Below are positions 18,793 to 26,814 of a stretch of DNA of 64,000 nucleotides, piece by piece. Origin of the DNA: Clostridium sp. GTDB lineage: Bacteria; Bacteroidota; Bacteroidia; Bacteroidales; Muribaculaceae. The first letter of the stretch is position 1. Each line of letters opens with the position of its first letter. Position numbers and translations under genes: made by a program. The stretch covers positions 32,800 through 96,799 of the forward strand of contig JAMPGR010000003.1 in assembly GCA_023663805.1 (NCBI GenBank), given 5' to 3'. The notes below the pieces were generated by a model. That model was not told the DNA's origin and made no database searches. It saw only the letters and a program-made list of their open reading frames with translations.

Positions 18793-19959
18793 ATGACTGA
18801 CCAAAGATATGACCTCCGAGGCGTCTCCGCCTCGAAAGAGGATGTCCATAACGCCATAAAGAATGTCGACAAGGGGCTCTACCCGAAGGCGTTCTGCAAG
18901 ATTATCCCCGATATTCTCGGCGGGGATCCCGAGTGGTGCAACATCATGCACGCCGACGGCGCCGGCACGAAATCGTCGCTGGCTTATGTTTACTGGCGCG
19001 AGACCGGCGACATGAGCGTCTGGAAGGGTATAGCCCAGGATGCGCTGATAATGAACATCGACGACCTGATCTGTGTTGGCGCGACCGACCGTATTCTCGT
19101 CAGTTCGACCATAGGTCGCAACAAGATGCTCATCCCCGGCGAGGTTATCGCCGCGATCATAAACGGAACCGAAGAACTCCTCGCCGACCTGCGCCAGATG
19201 GGGATCGAGATCTACAGTACCGGCGGCGAAACCGCCGATGTCGGTGACCTTGTCCGGACGATCATCGTCGACTCGACCGTCACATGCCGCATGCGCCGCG
19301 CCGATGTGATTGACAACGTGAACATAAAGGCTGGCGACGTCATCGTCGGTCTCGCCTCCTACGGTCGCGCTGCCTACGAACAGGAATATAACGGCGGAAT
19401 GGGGAGCAACGGCCTGACCTCGGCCCGCCACGACGTCTTCTCGAAGGAACTCGCCGAACGCTACCCCGAGAGTTACGACAGCGCCGTCCCCGCCGAACTT
19501 GTCTACAGCGGCTCGCGCCGTCTGACTGATCCCGTTGAGGGAGCGCCGATAAACGCCGGACGCCTCGTTCTGTCGCCGACCCGCACCTACGCCCCCGTCG
19601 TCAGGAAACTGCTCGAGACAATGCGCGGCGAGATCCACGGAATGGTCCACTGCTCCGGCGGCGCGCAGACAAAGGTCATGCACTTCGTCGAAAACAAACA
19701 TGTCATCAAAGACAACCTCTTCCCCGTTCCCCCGCTGTTCGAGATGATCCAGCGCGAGTCAGGGACAGACTGGAAGGAGATGTACAAGGTCTTCAATATG
19801 GGCCACCGTCTCGAAGTCTATCTCCGTCCCGAGCATGCCGCCGAAGTCATTGACATCGCCGGCCGTTTCGGTATCGACGCCCGGATCGTAGGGCGCGTCG
19901 AGAACGCTCCGGCCAACAAACTGACGATCATCTCAGAAAAGGGAGTGTTCGAATACTGA
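18793..19959 (+). CDS. purM: Phosphoribosylformylglycinamidine cyclo-ligase (AIR synthase)
   Basis: Closes the imidazole ring in purine synthesis (FGAM to AIR, ATP-dependent). At 388 residues it is longer than the ~345-residue E. coli enzyme, as is usual for the Bacteroidetes form. Visible PurM-fold motifs include HADGAGTKSSLAY, DALIMNIDDLICVGA, STGGETADVGDLVRT and the C-terminal MVHCSGGAQTKVMHF. The substitution of GI-type motifs makes it a divergent PurM, but no other family fits better. The lytic transglycosylase gene follows after 27 bases. Confidence 0.88.
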   Translation: MTDQRYDLRGVSASKEDVHNAIKNVDKGLYPKAFCKIIPDILGGDPEWCNIMHADGAGTKSSLAYVYWRETGDMSVWKGIAQDALIMNIDDLICVGATDRILVSSTIGRNKMLIPGEVIAAIINGTEELLADLRQMGIEIYSTGGETADVGDLVRTIIVDSTVTCRMRRADVIDNVNIKAGDVIVGLASYGRAAYEQEYNGGMGSNGLTSARHDVFSKELAERYPESYDSAVPAELVYSGSRRLTDPVEGAPINAGRLVLSPTRTYAPVVRKLLETMRGEIHGMVHCSGGAQTKVMHFVENKHVIKDNLFPVPPLFEMIQRESGTDWKEMYKVFNMGHRLEVYLRPEHAAEVIDIAGRFGIDARIVGRVENAPANKLTIISEKGVFEY

Positions 19960-19986
19960 CCCGCAGCCAGCCGGGACAACGGCCCG

Positions 19987-21390
19987 ATGAAACGATTTGT
20001 CGAAAAAATAGGATTCCCGCTCCTGATGCTTTCCGCAGTATCGGGCGGGAATCTTTTGTTCGGCTCCTGTTCGGGAGGAGGCGCCGGGGGCGAGGCGCAG
20101 GATACAGTCCATATTATTCCCGACACACTGCGCGTTGCGACCCTCTATTCTCCGAGTTCCTTCTTCTTGTTCCGCGACCAGCGGATGGGCTACGACTATG
20201 AACTCGTGACGAACATGGCCCTGGAGCATGGCCGCGAGATTGACCTGGTTGTCGCGCCGTCGCTGTCGGCTGCCGTCGAGATGCTCGACTCCGGCCTGGT
20301 CGACATGATCGCCTACGAAGTGCCGGTCACGACCGAATATCTCGACCATGTCGTACCCTGCGGAATCACGAGCGTGACCCGCCAGGTTCTCGTCCAGCCC
20401 CGCAATTCGAAGGATCGTATCACGGATGTCACCCAACTGATTGGACGCGACATCTACGTCGAACGGAACTCGAAGTACCACCATCGTCTTGTCAACCTCG
20501 ACACCGAACTCGGCGGCGGTATCCGGATCCATCCCCTCGACATGGATACCCTGATAACCGAGCAGGTCATCGAGATGGTCAACGACGGAAAAATTCCGCT
20601 GACAATCGTCGACAGCGATATCGCGAAAGTCAACCGGACTTATTATCCCGGCCTCGACATCAGCGTTGAAGTCGGCCTCGACCAGAAATCCTCCTGGGCC
20701 GTCTCGCGCCATACACCATGGCTTGCCGACACGATCGACACCTGGACCGGCGAGCCCGAGCCGCGCCGCGTGCAGGCCCAGTTGTTGCGCCGCTATTTCG
20801 AAATGGCCCGCGGCGAACAGACGCTCTATACCCTCGACCTCTCGAAGGGTCATATCTCCCCGTTCGACAATCTGTTCCGCCATAATGCCGACGATGAGCT
20901 CTGGGACTGGCGTCTGCTTGCGTCGCAAGCGTTTGTCGAGAGCCGGTTCGACCCTACGGTCGTATCGTGGGCTGGAGCGAGGGGAATCATGCAGATCATG
21001 CCGGCGACAGCCCGCGCCAACGGGGTCGACCCGTCGCAGTTGACCGACAATGAGACCTCGATATCGCTGGCGCTGAAGATAATCCGTTCGCTCGATTCGT
21101 CGCTGAAATCGCGGGTGCCTGATTCGGCCGAGCGCCAGAAATTTGTTCTTGCGGCCTACAACTCAGGCCTGGCCCACATCTACGACGCGATCGAACTGGC
21201 GAAAGTGACGGGCCACGATCCCCAGGTCTGGAACGGTCAGGTCGAAGCAGCGCTGCTGCTAAAGGCCAATCCGGAGTATTACAACAATCCGGTCTGCAAA
21301 TACGGCTACTTCCGCGGCCGCCAGACAACCGAATATGTCCGCTCGGTCACCGCCCTCTACGACCGCGCCAAGTCGAAAGTCAAAAAATAG
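19987..21390 (+). CDS. MltF-like lytic transglycosylase lipoprotein
   Basis: A 467-residue lipoprotein. The lipobox LLFGSC places the lipidated cysteine at residue 28. Residues ~45-260 are a periplasmic solute-binding (SBP_bac_3-like) domain. Residues ~300-450 are an SLT lytic transglycosylase domain, with catalytic Glu318 in AFVESRFDP, then GARGIMQIMPATARANGVD and VLAAYNSGLAHIYDA. This is the MltF architecture: it cleaves peptidoglycan glycan strands and may sense muropeptides through the binding domain. The ATG at 19987 gives a proper lipoprotein signal. It ends the long plus-strand run. Confidence 0.92.
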   Translation: MKRFVEKIGFPLLMLSAVSGGNLLFGSCSGGGAGGEAQDTVHIIPDTLRVATLYSPSSFFLFRDQRMGYDYELVTNMALEHGREIDLVVAPSLSAAVEMLDSGLVDMIAYEVPVTTEYLDHVVPCGITSVTRQVLVQPRNSKDRITDVTQLIGRDIYVERNSKYHHRLVNLDTELGGGIRIHPLDMDTLITEQVIEMVNDGKIPLTIVDSDIAKVNRTYYPGLDISVEVGLDQKSSWAVSRHTPWLADTIDTWTGEPEPRRVQAQLLRRYFEMARGEQTLYTLDLSKGHISPFDNLFRHNADDELWDWRLLASQAFVESRFDPTVVSWAGARGIMQIMPATARANGVDPSQLTDNETSISLALKIIRSLDSSLKSRVPDSAERQKFVLAAYNSGLAHIYDAIELAKVTGHDPQVWNGQVEAALLLKANPEYYNNPVCKYGYFRGRQTTEYVRSVTALYDRAKSKVKK

Positions 21391-21410
21391 CATAAATACC
21401 CACGCGAGTT

Positions 21411-21440
21411 TTTGCAATTTCTGGATATTTCGTATGTTTG
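21411..21440 (+). promoter_or_regulatory. Promoter before the orphan AT-rich gene
   Basis: TTTG (21411-21414), an 18-base spacer and TATGTTTG (21433-21440) fit the consensus. The leader to ATG 21568 would be about 120 bases; no structured element was recognised in it. Confidence 0.6.
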
Positions 21441-21567
21441 TAGAAAAATCAGAATGTGTGATACCATGTTATGAAATCAATAATTTGACTAAAATTAATC
21501 ATCATGATAGATACCGTTTTCTACCTGCCTCTCCGCAGTTGTCTATATCATAATTGAAACATCTTCC

Positions 21568-22299
21568 ATGAAGATGACTGGTGTGCGTTTGATTGTAACA
21601 CTGCTTGTTGTCGGGCTATTCGTTAGTCGAGTGGTTGCTGAGTCTCCCAAGAAGATCGTCAAGGTAACGAGTTTTTTCCTGCACGGCGTCATATGGGGCG
21701 TGGATACGCTAAAGAATTCTGTTCCGATCCAAAATCCATTGTCGGGCTCGGTCGTACAGAATCTTTCCAGGGGCGGTGGTGTTGCTGCGGGTGCAGGGGG
21801 GATGTTCAGATTGCCGGATTGTCAGGTCGGAGATTCCATTAAATTTTCTTACATCGGATATACACCATCGACAATAGTATTGACAGATAAATTTCCTATC
21901 GATGTTAAACTTGATTCAAACTATCCGGCAATTGTATGTTGGAACGGAAGCGGTTCGGAAACGAGTTATTATGGTGATAGCGAAAATGTGCTTGATATCG
22001 AAATTATTGACGAAAATGGAACCCCAATTGGATATGATCAGGTCGTTTTTGAACGTGTCGTTTTTGAACGGGGTGAAGTCAAAACAATAGGGCGCATATA
22101 TCCGTCGTGGCTCACAAACCGAAATCAGTTCAGATTTTACTGAGATTTTGAGCCGAATATGCCGGCGTCAGATGGCAGGTCTGTACCAGAGGCCTTCGTC
22201 CGTATCTCTGCCGACGGATATGAGCCCCTGTTGTTCAAGGCGGAGTATCAGGAAAAGCCTACGGCTATGACCTTAATAATATACCGCTCCGGTCAGTAA
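21568..22299 (+). pseudogene. Secreted orphan protein with carboxypeptidase-regulatory-like segment, interrupted by in-frame TGA
   Basis: The first open part (21568-22143) encodes 191 residues. It has a signal peptide (MKMTGVRLIVTLLVVGLFVSRVVA) and a segment resembling a CarboxypepD_reg-like beta-sandwich (GGMFRLPDCQVGDSIKFSYIGYTPS). A TGA at 22141-22143 stops it, but the same frame stays open for another 51 codons to TAA 22297-22299. That tail reads like real protein (EAFVRISADGYEPLLFKAEY). The simplest reading is a nonsense-mutated gene; a short functional form or a sequencing error is possible. An internal 15-base tandem duplication gives VVFER-VVFER. Base composition is AT-richer than the neighbours, suggesting acquisition. 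The function is unknown. Confidence 0.6.
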
Positions 22300-22805
22300 T
22301 CGTTGAATGCATTGGGACGTAGAATGGGACGTCGGATATAATAACAGTAGAAATCAAGAAAGAAAAGACGGACGTAGTCCCGCCATTTCCAGCCTATACT
22401 ATCCAGATATTCGTGGTTTATCGGTTTGTCCCATTTCGGGTTGACTTCGAAGCCCATCAATCCTGTTTTAAGAATCTCTTCGTTGAAACGATCGCATAGA
22501 GCGCATGCTTTCCGCATGCCCAGCGGGAGAATATCGCTGTATTTTTCGGGGATTTTGCCCTCGAGTTCATAATCATCGTCTACGATAATCAGTCCCTCGC
22601 GGTCATATCGCCTGACGATATATATGAACCGAGAGCCGGTTCGCCCGTCGACCAATTGGGGCTTGAAGTCGGCATACTCGTTTTCCGCTTGATAGAGAAT
22701 CGCCTCTCCCCAAGCCCGGATAGATGGGTGGCGATCCTCTCCGGGTTTGAACATCAGTTTTTTAAAGTCGCGCATTTCGCAACTCAATGGTGACCATATT
22801 GACAT
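22293..22805 (-). CDS. Hypothetical cytoplasmic protein, family not recognised
   Basis: A 170-residue protein starting MSIWSPLSCEMRDFKKLMFK (ATG 22805; an in-frame ATG ten codons later is an alternative). It has no signal peptide or clear membrane helix and is rich in aromatic and charged residues, especially near the C-terminus (WRDYVRLFFLDFYCYYIRR). Its 3' end overlaps the extended frame of the convergent gene by 7 bases. Composition is AT-richer than the surroundings. I do not recognise a family. The position next to a broken secreted gene suggests a recently gained pair, which is inference. Confidence 0.6.
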   Translation of the reverse strand: MSIWSPLSCEMRDFKKLMFKPGEDRHPSIRAWGEAILYQAENEYADFKPQLVDGRTGSRFIYIVRRYDREGLIIVDDDYELEGKIPEKYSDILPLGMRKACALCDRFNEEILKTGLMGFEVNPKWDKPINHEYLDSIGWKWRDYVRLFFLDFYCYYIRRPILRPNAFNDY

Positions 22806-22844
22806 AAAAGAAGGTGTTGATTAGATATGATTGAGGTTATAGGT

Positions 22845-23228
22845 TTATTGGCCGAGGAGGAGACGGAGGTTGTCGAGGGCGCGGTGGGCGTCGTCGAGGG
22901 CGACGACGATGCCGGCGGTCTCGCTTCCGGCTCCACTCGTCAGCATAGTCCGGGCCTGCTCGACCGAGCGGTGGGCGCTGTCGCCGTATAGAGCGATTTC
23001 GCCGAGAAGCGCGTCGACCTCCCGGAGCATAATGACGGCCTGGGCGCTGTCGGCCGGAGTCAGGCTGCTGTGGGTTCGGAGTTCGCGGTTTTCGGCGCGG
23101 AGTATATCGATTGAGTCGCGCAAGGCGCTGATTGTTGCGGTTTCGGTTTCGACATGGCCCGGATTGCTGCAGGCGGCGAAAAGCGATAAAGCGGTAGTCG
23201 CTACGACGATATAAAGGAGGCGTTTCAT
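22845..23228 (-). CDS. Small coiled-coil lipoprotein
   Basis: A 127-residue protein with a lipoprotein signal, MKRLLYIVVATTALSLFAAC, whose lipidated cysteine is residue 20. The mature part is almost entirely helical, with a heptad-like stretch (ISALRDSIDILRAENRELR) and a second helix pair near the C-terminus. It starts 26 bases after the membrane-protein gene at 23255, so it is probably the last gene of the lepA-fur-purA run. The function is unknown; the shape suggests a periplasm-facing structural or adaptor lipoprotein. Confidence 0.7.
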   Translation of the reverse strand: MKRLLYIVVATTALSLFAACSNPGHVETETATISALRDSIDILRAENRELRTHSSLTPADSAQAVIMLREVDALLGEIALYGDSAHRSVEQARTMLTSGAGSETAGIVVALDDAHRALDNLRLLLGQ

Positions 23229-23254
23229 TTTCGTTTTCGGTTTTTAACTCCTAT

Positions 23255-23731
23255 CTAACGCGACTGCGGGTCTTTTGGTTCGGCGACCAGGTGTTCGTCC
23301 GGAAGAAGAATGACGCCGTCGGGGATCGATATGATATATAGTCTTTTGCGACGTTCGACGCTATATTCTTCGCAGTTGTAGACGCTCTGACGGTCGGCCA
23401 CGAACCCGATGTCCCCTTCGTCGTCTTTGGTTGTTCGAAACAGTTCGACGGTCAGGGTTCCGTCGCTGTCGAACGACAGCCGGCGGGGTGCGGCAAGGGA
23501 TGTCGACATCGATAGCAACCGGTTGACTGTCAGCAGCCACGCTATCGGGAAAAGAACGGCAACGAGCATCGCAGCCGCCAGCGCATAGCGCAGGTCGAAA
23601 TATCCGGCAGCGACAACTGCGACAAATCCGGCGAGAAGCCACGGAAGAAGGCGTGTCAGCCAGCGCCGGCTGTAGTACCGTAGCAGGGCTGACGCGTCGG
23701 TCTTGTATATTTCGGTCCGGACCGGGGACAT
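23255..23731 (-). CDS. Membrane protein, possibly YcxB-like
   Basis: A 158-residue protein beginning MSPVRTEIYKTDASALLRYY with two transmembrane helices near residues 28-66. A cytoplasmic beta-rich domain follows (residues 85-158, including SVERRKRLYIISIPDGVILLP), reminiscent of the YcxB C-terminal domain. The start codon overlaps the DUF1015 stop as TGATG, which decides the start and implies translational coupling. The longer open frame upstream is an off-frame reading of the DUF1015 gene. The function is unknown; the family call is tentative. Confidence 0.7.
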   Translation of the reverse strand: MSPVRTEIYKTDASALLRYYSRRWLTRLLPWLLAGFVAVVAAGYFDLRYALAAAMLVAVLFPIAWLLTVNRLLSMSTSLAAPRRLSFDSDGTLTVELFRTTKDDEGDIGFVADRQSVYNCEEYSVERRKRLYIISIPDGVILLPDEHLVAEPKDPQSR

Positions 23732-24975
23732 CAGTCGAGCGAATGGATAACGAGTCCGGAGCGGAGTTTCGGTTCGAACCAGGTTGTTTTCGGGGGCATG
23801 ATGTTTCCGGTGTCGGCGATTGCCATCAACTGGTCCATCGAGACAGGGTAGAGGGCGAGAGCCATGGCCATTTCCCCCGAGTCGACGCGGCGGCTCAGTT
23901 CGCCGAGTCCCCGGATTCCGCCGACGAAATCGATACGTTTGTCGGAGCGGAGGTCGGTGATCCCGAGGATGTCGCGCAGGATAAGGTCTGAGGAGATCGT
24001 CACGTCGAGTACGCCGATTGGATCCGAGTCGTCGTAGCGCCCCTCGCGGGCAGTCAGCGAATACCACTGCCCGTCGACATAGAGCGCGAAATTATGGAGA
24101 GCCGACGGAGTGTAGATCTCCTTTCCGCGGGGTTCGACGACGAAGTTCTCTTCGAGACGCTCGATCAACCCGGCGGGAGTCAGGCCGTTCAGATCGCGGA
24201 CAACGCGGTTATAGTCGATGATGCGCAGATGTGAGGCCGGGAAGGCGACGGCGAGGAACCAGTTGTACTCCTCGTCGCCGGTGTGGTTCGGATTGGCGAG
24301 AGCCTTTTCGTGGCCGACGAGGGCGGCGGCGGCCGTGCGGTGGTGTCCATCGGCGATATAGAGTGACGGCATAGCGGCGAACAGCGAGGTTATCTCGCCG
24401 ATCAGGTCTTCGTCGTCGATTGTCCAGAAATGGTGGCCGAACCCGTCGGGAGCGACGAAGTCATACTCCGGTTCGGCGGCCGTCACCTGACGGATGATCT
24501 CCTCGAGGCGTTCGTTGTCGGGGAAGGCGAAGAAGACAGGTTCGATGTTCGCGTTGTTGACCCGGACATGCTTCATACGGTCCTCCTCCTTGTCGCGGCG
24601 CGTCAGTTCGTGTTTTTTTATCACGGCATTCATATAGTCGTCGACGTTGGCGGCGATGACGAACCCATACTGTGTCCGGCCCTCCATCGTCTGGGCGTAG
24701 ATATAGTATCGGTCTGTGTCGTCCTGGAGGAGCCATCCTTTCTGGCGGAACATATCGAAGTTGCGACGGGCGCGGTCGTAGACCCGCTCGTCGTGTTCGT
24801 CGGTTCCCGGCTCGAAATCGATTTCGGGGCGGATTATATGATAGAGCGACTTTTCATTACCTTCGGCCTCGCTTCGGGCCTCTTCGGAGTTCAGAACGTC
24901 GTAGGGGCGCGAAGCGACCTCGGTCACTAACTCGCGCGGCGGGCGGATGCCGCGGAACGGTTTGACTCGTGCCAT
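23731..24975 (-). CDS. DUF1015 family protein
   Basis: A 414-residue cytoplasmic protein. The opening MARVKPFRGIRPPRELVTEVASRPYDVLN and the central block PSLYIADGHHRTAAA are typical of DUF1015, a widespread family without a settled biochemical role, often found near serine biosynthesis genes in Bacteroidetes. Here it lies 13 bases after purA and is coupled to the next gene by a one-base TGATG overlap. It is probably a soluble enzyme, judging from the conserved DGHHR cluster; that is inference. Confidence 0.9.
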   Translation of the reverse strand: MARVKPFRGIRPPRELVTEVASRPYDVLNSEEARSEAEGNEKSLYHIIRPEIDFEPGTDEHDERVYDRARRNFDMFRQKGWLLQDDTDRYYIYAQTMEGRTQYGFVIAANVDDYMNAVIKKHELTRRDKEEDRMKHVRVNNANIEPVFFAFPDNERLEEIIRQVTAAEPEYDFVAPDGFGHHFWTIDDEDLIGEITSLFAAMPSLYIADGHHRTAAAALVGHEKALANPNHTGDEEYNWFLAVAFPASHLRIIDYNRVVRDLNGLTPAGLIERLEENFVVEPRGKEIYTPSALHNFALYVDGQWYSLTAREGRYDDSDPIGVLDVTISSDLILRDILGITDLRSDKRIDFVGGIRGLGELSRRVDSGEMAMALALYPVSMDQLMAIADTGNIMPPKTTWFEPKLRSGLVIHSLD

Positions 24976-24988
24976 AGCGTAGGGAGGT

Positions 24989-26257
24989 TTAGAGTTCGAT
25001 TGTCTGTTCGCGGTCGGGGCCGACGCTGACGATTGAGATCGGCGTTGCCAGTTCCTTTTCGAGGAATTTGATATAATTGACGAAGTTTTCGGGAAATTCG
25101 TCGGCAGACTTCATCGACGACATCGGAGTCTTCCACCCCGGGAGGGTCACAAAGACCGGGCGGATCGTCTCGCTGTCGATCGAGTAGGGGAAGTCGCGGG
25201 TCTCGACGCCGTCGATTTCGTAGGCAACACATGCCTTGATTTCGTCGAAGTCGTCGAGGACGTCGCTCTTCATCATAATCAGACGGGTTACGCCGTTGAT
25301 CATGATCGCATAGCGCAGGGCAACGAGATCGATCCAGCCACAGCGGCGTTCGCGGCCGGTCACGGCTCCATATTCGTGGCCGAGGTCGCGGATGCGCTTT
25401 CCGGTTTCGTCGAACAGTTCGGTCGGGAACGGGCCGGACCCGACGCGGGTGCAGTATGCCTTGAAGATGCCGAAGACGTCACCTATCCGGTTCGGTGCGA
25501 CCCCGAGGCCGGCGCAGGCTCCGGCAGTGATCGTGTTGGAGGATGTCACGAACGGATAAGAACCAAAGTCGACGTCGAGCATCGTTCCCTGCGCGCCCTC
25601 GCAGAGCACGCGTTTTCCGTCGGCCAGCGCACGGTTGACGATGAATTCGCTGTCGATGATGTCGTAACTCTTCATGTAATCGAGCGCCTCGAACCAGCGT
25701 TTTTCGAGTTCGGGGAGTGCTTCGGTGTCGGCGCCGAGCGAGCGGAGTATTTCGAGGTGGCGGTTACGGGCGGCCTCGTAGCGGGCTTTGAAGTCGGGGA
25801 GGAGTGTGTCGCCGAGGCGGAGACCGTTGCGGCTGACCTTGTCGGTATAAGTCGGTCCGATACCTTTTCCGGTCGTACCGATCTTCTTGCCCCCCTTGGC
25901 CTTTTCGTAGGCTGCGTCGAGCAGGCGGTGTGTCGGCATGATCAGATGGGCCTTCTTCGAGACTTTCAGGACACTGCGGAGATCCGTTCCGGAGGCTTCG
26001 AGCGCCTCGGCCTCTTCGCGGAAGAGGACCGGATCGAGTACGACGCCGTTACCGATTATGTTTGTCTGGCCATGCTGGAAGATTCCCGAAGGGATCGAGC
26101 GGAGCACATATTTCTTGCCATCGAATTCGAGGGTGTGTCCGGCGTTCGGTCCGCCCTGAAAGCGTGCGACAACGTCGTAGCGCGGGGTCAGTACATCGAC
26201 CACTTTACCTTTTCCTTCGTCCCCCCACTGGAGGCCGAGTAACACATCGACTTTCAT
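24989..26257 (-). CDS. purA: Adenylosuccinate synthetase
   Basis: Joins IMP and aspartate using GTP, the first step from IMP to AMP. The 422 residues start MKVDVLLGLQWGDEGKGKVVDVL with the GDEGKGK P-loop. NAGHTLEFDGKKYV carries the catalytic histidine, and TGKGIGPTYTDKVSRNGLR and GAQGTMLDVDFGSYPFVTSSN follow. The length is typical. It lies 27 bases downstream of fur and 13 bases upstream of the DUF1015 gene, so all three are probably on one transcript. Confidence 0.97.
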   Translation of the reverse strand: MKVDVLLGLQWGDEGKGKVVDVLTPRYDVVARFQGGPNAGHTLEFDGKKYVLRSIPSGIFQHGQTNIIGNGVVLDPVLFREEAEALEASGTDLRSVLKVSKKAHLIMPTHRLLDAAYEKAKGGKKIGTTGKGIGPTYTDKVSRNGLRLGDTLLPDFKARYEAARNRHLEILRSLGADTEALPELEKRWFEALDYMKSYDIIDSEFIVNRALADGKRVLCEGAQGTMLDVDFGSYPFVTSSNTITAGACAGLGVAPNRIGDVFGIFKAYCTRVGSGPFPTELFDETGKRIRDLGHEYGAVTGRERRCGWIDLVALRYAIMINGVTRLIMMKSDVLDDFDEIKACVAYEIDGVETRDFPYSIDSETIRPVFVTLPGWKTPMSSMKSADEFPENFVNYIKFLEKELATPISIVSVGPDREQTIEL

Positions 26258-26284
26258 ATTGATCTGGATATTTCGTTTTGATTG

Positions 26285-26800
26285 TTATTGATTTTCTGTT
26301 TTGTCTTTCGTTTTGTTCTGTTTCGGGGCGGCCTCTCGGCGGGCTGCCTGTTTCTGGCGCCGCGCACAGCGGCTGCAGATTCCGTGGATGCTCAACTCGG
26401 CGTAGTGGGGCGTGAAGTTGCGGAACTGTTTGTGCTGGAGCAGCGCGTTGATTTCCGGGTCGGTTATCTCGCGGACGTGTCCGCAGACGGAGCAGACCAG
26501 GTGGTGGTGTGGCGTCGTATCGGCCGTTATATGTTCATATTCGGCCCCTTCGTCGCCGAACTGATGGCGTATCAGCAGCCCTGCGTCGACCAGCAGGCGG
26601 ACCGTGTTGTAGATCGTCGCGCGGCTGACATGGTAATCGCCCTGCTCCATCCGTTCGTAGATGTCGTCGATCGAAAAATGGTCGGGCATTTCGAGCAGAC
26701 GCGAGTAGATCGCAAAACGCTCGGGGGTCTTGCGCATGCCGCGGCGCTCCATATAGGCTGTGAAAGCCGCGGTCTGTCGTGTCTTCGAATTGCGGTCCAT
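26285..26800 (-). CDS. Fur-family metal-responsive transcriptional regulator
   Basis: A 171-residue regulator. The N-terminal winged helix includes RKTPERFAIYSRLLEMPDHFSIDDIYERM and SRATIYNTVRLLVDAGL (recognition helix). The C-terminal dimerisation domain has the metal-binding HHHLVCSVCG and the second cysteine pair CSRC. The tail is basic, Lys/Gln-rich. The family controls iron, zinc or peroxide genes; which metal cannot be read from the sequence. The gene sits between lepA (14-base gap) and purA, the usual Bacteroidales fur-purA order. Confidence 0.92.
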   Translation of the reverse strand: MDRNSKTRQTAAFTAYMERRGMRKTPERFAIYSRLLEMPDHFSIDDIYERMEQGDYHVSRATIYNTVRLLVDAGLLIRHQFGDEGAEYEHITADTTPHHHLVCSVCGHVREITDPEINALLQHKQFRNFTPHYAELSIHGICSRCARRQKQAARREAAPKQNKTKDKTENQ

Positions 26801-26814
26801 CGATTTCCGGTCTG

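Noticed and set aside
21434..21553. Short frame in the AT-rich gap before 21568
   Set aside because: Its ATG overlaps the -7 box, so it could not be translated from that transcript.
23255..24067. Longer frame upstream of the YcxB-like gene
   Set aside because: The N-terminal half is an off-frame reading of the DUF1015 gene.
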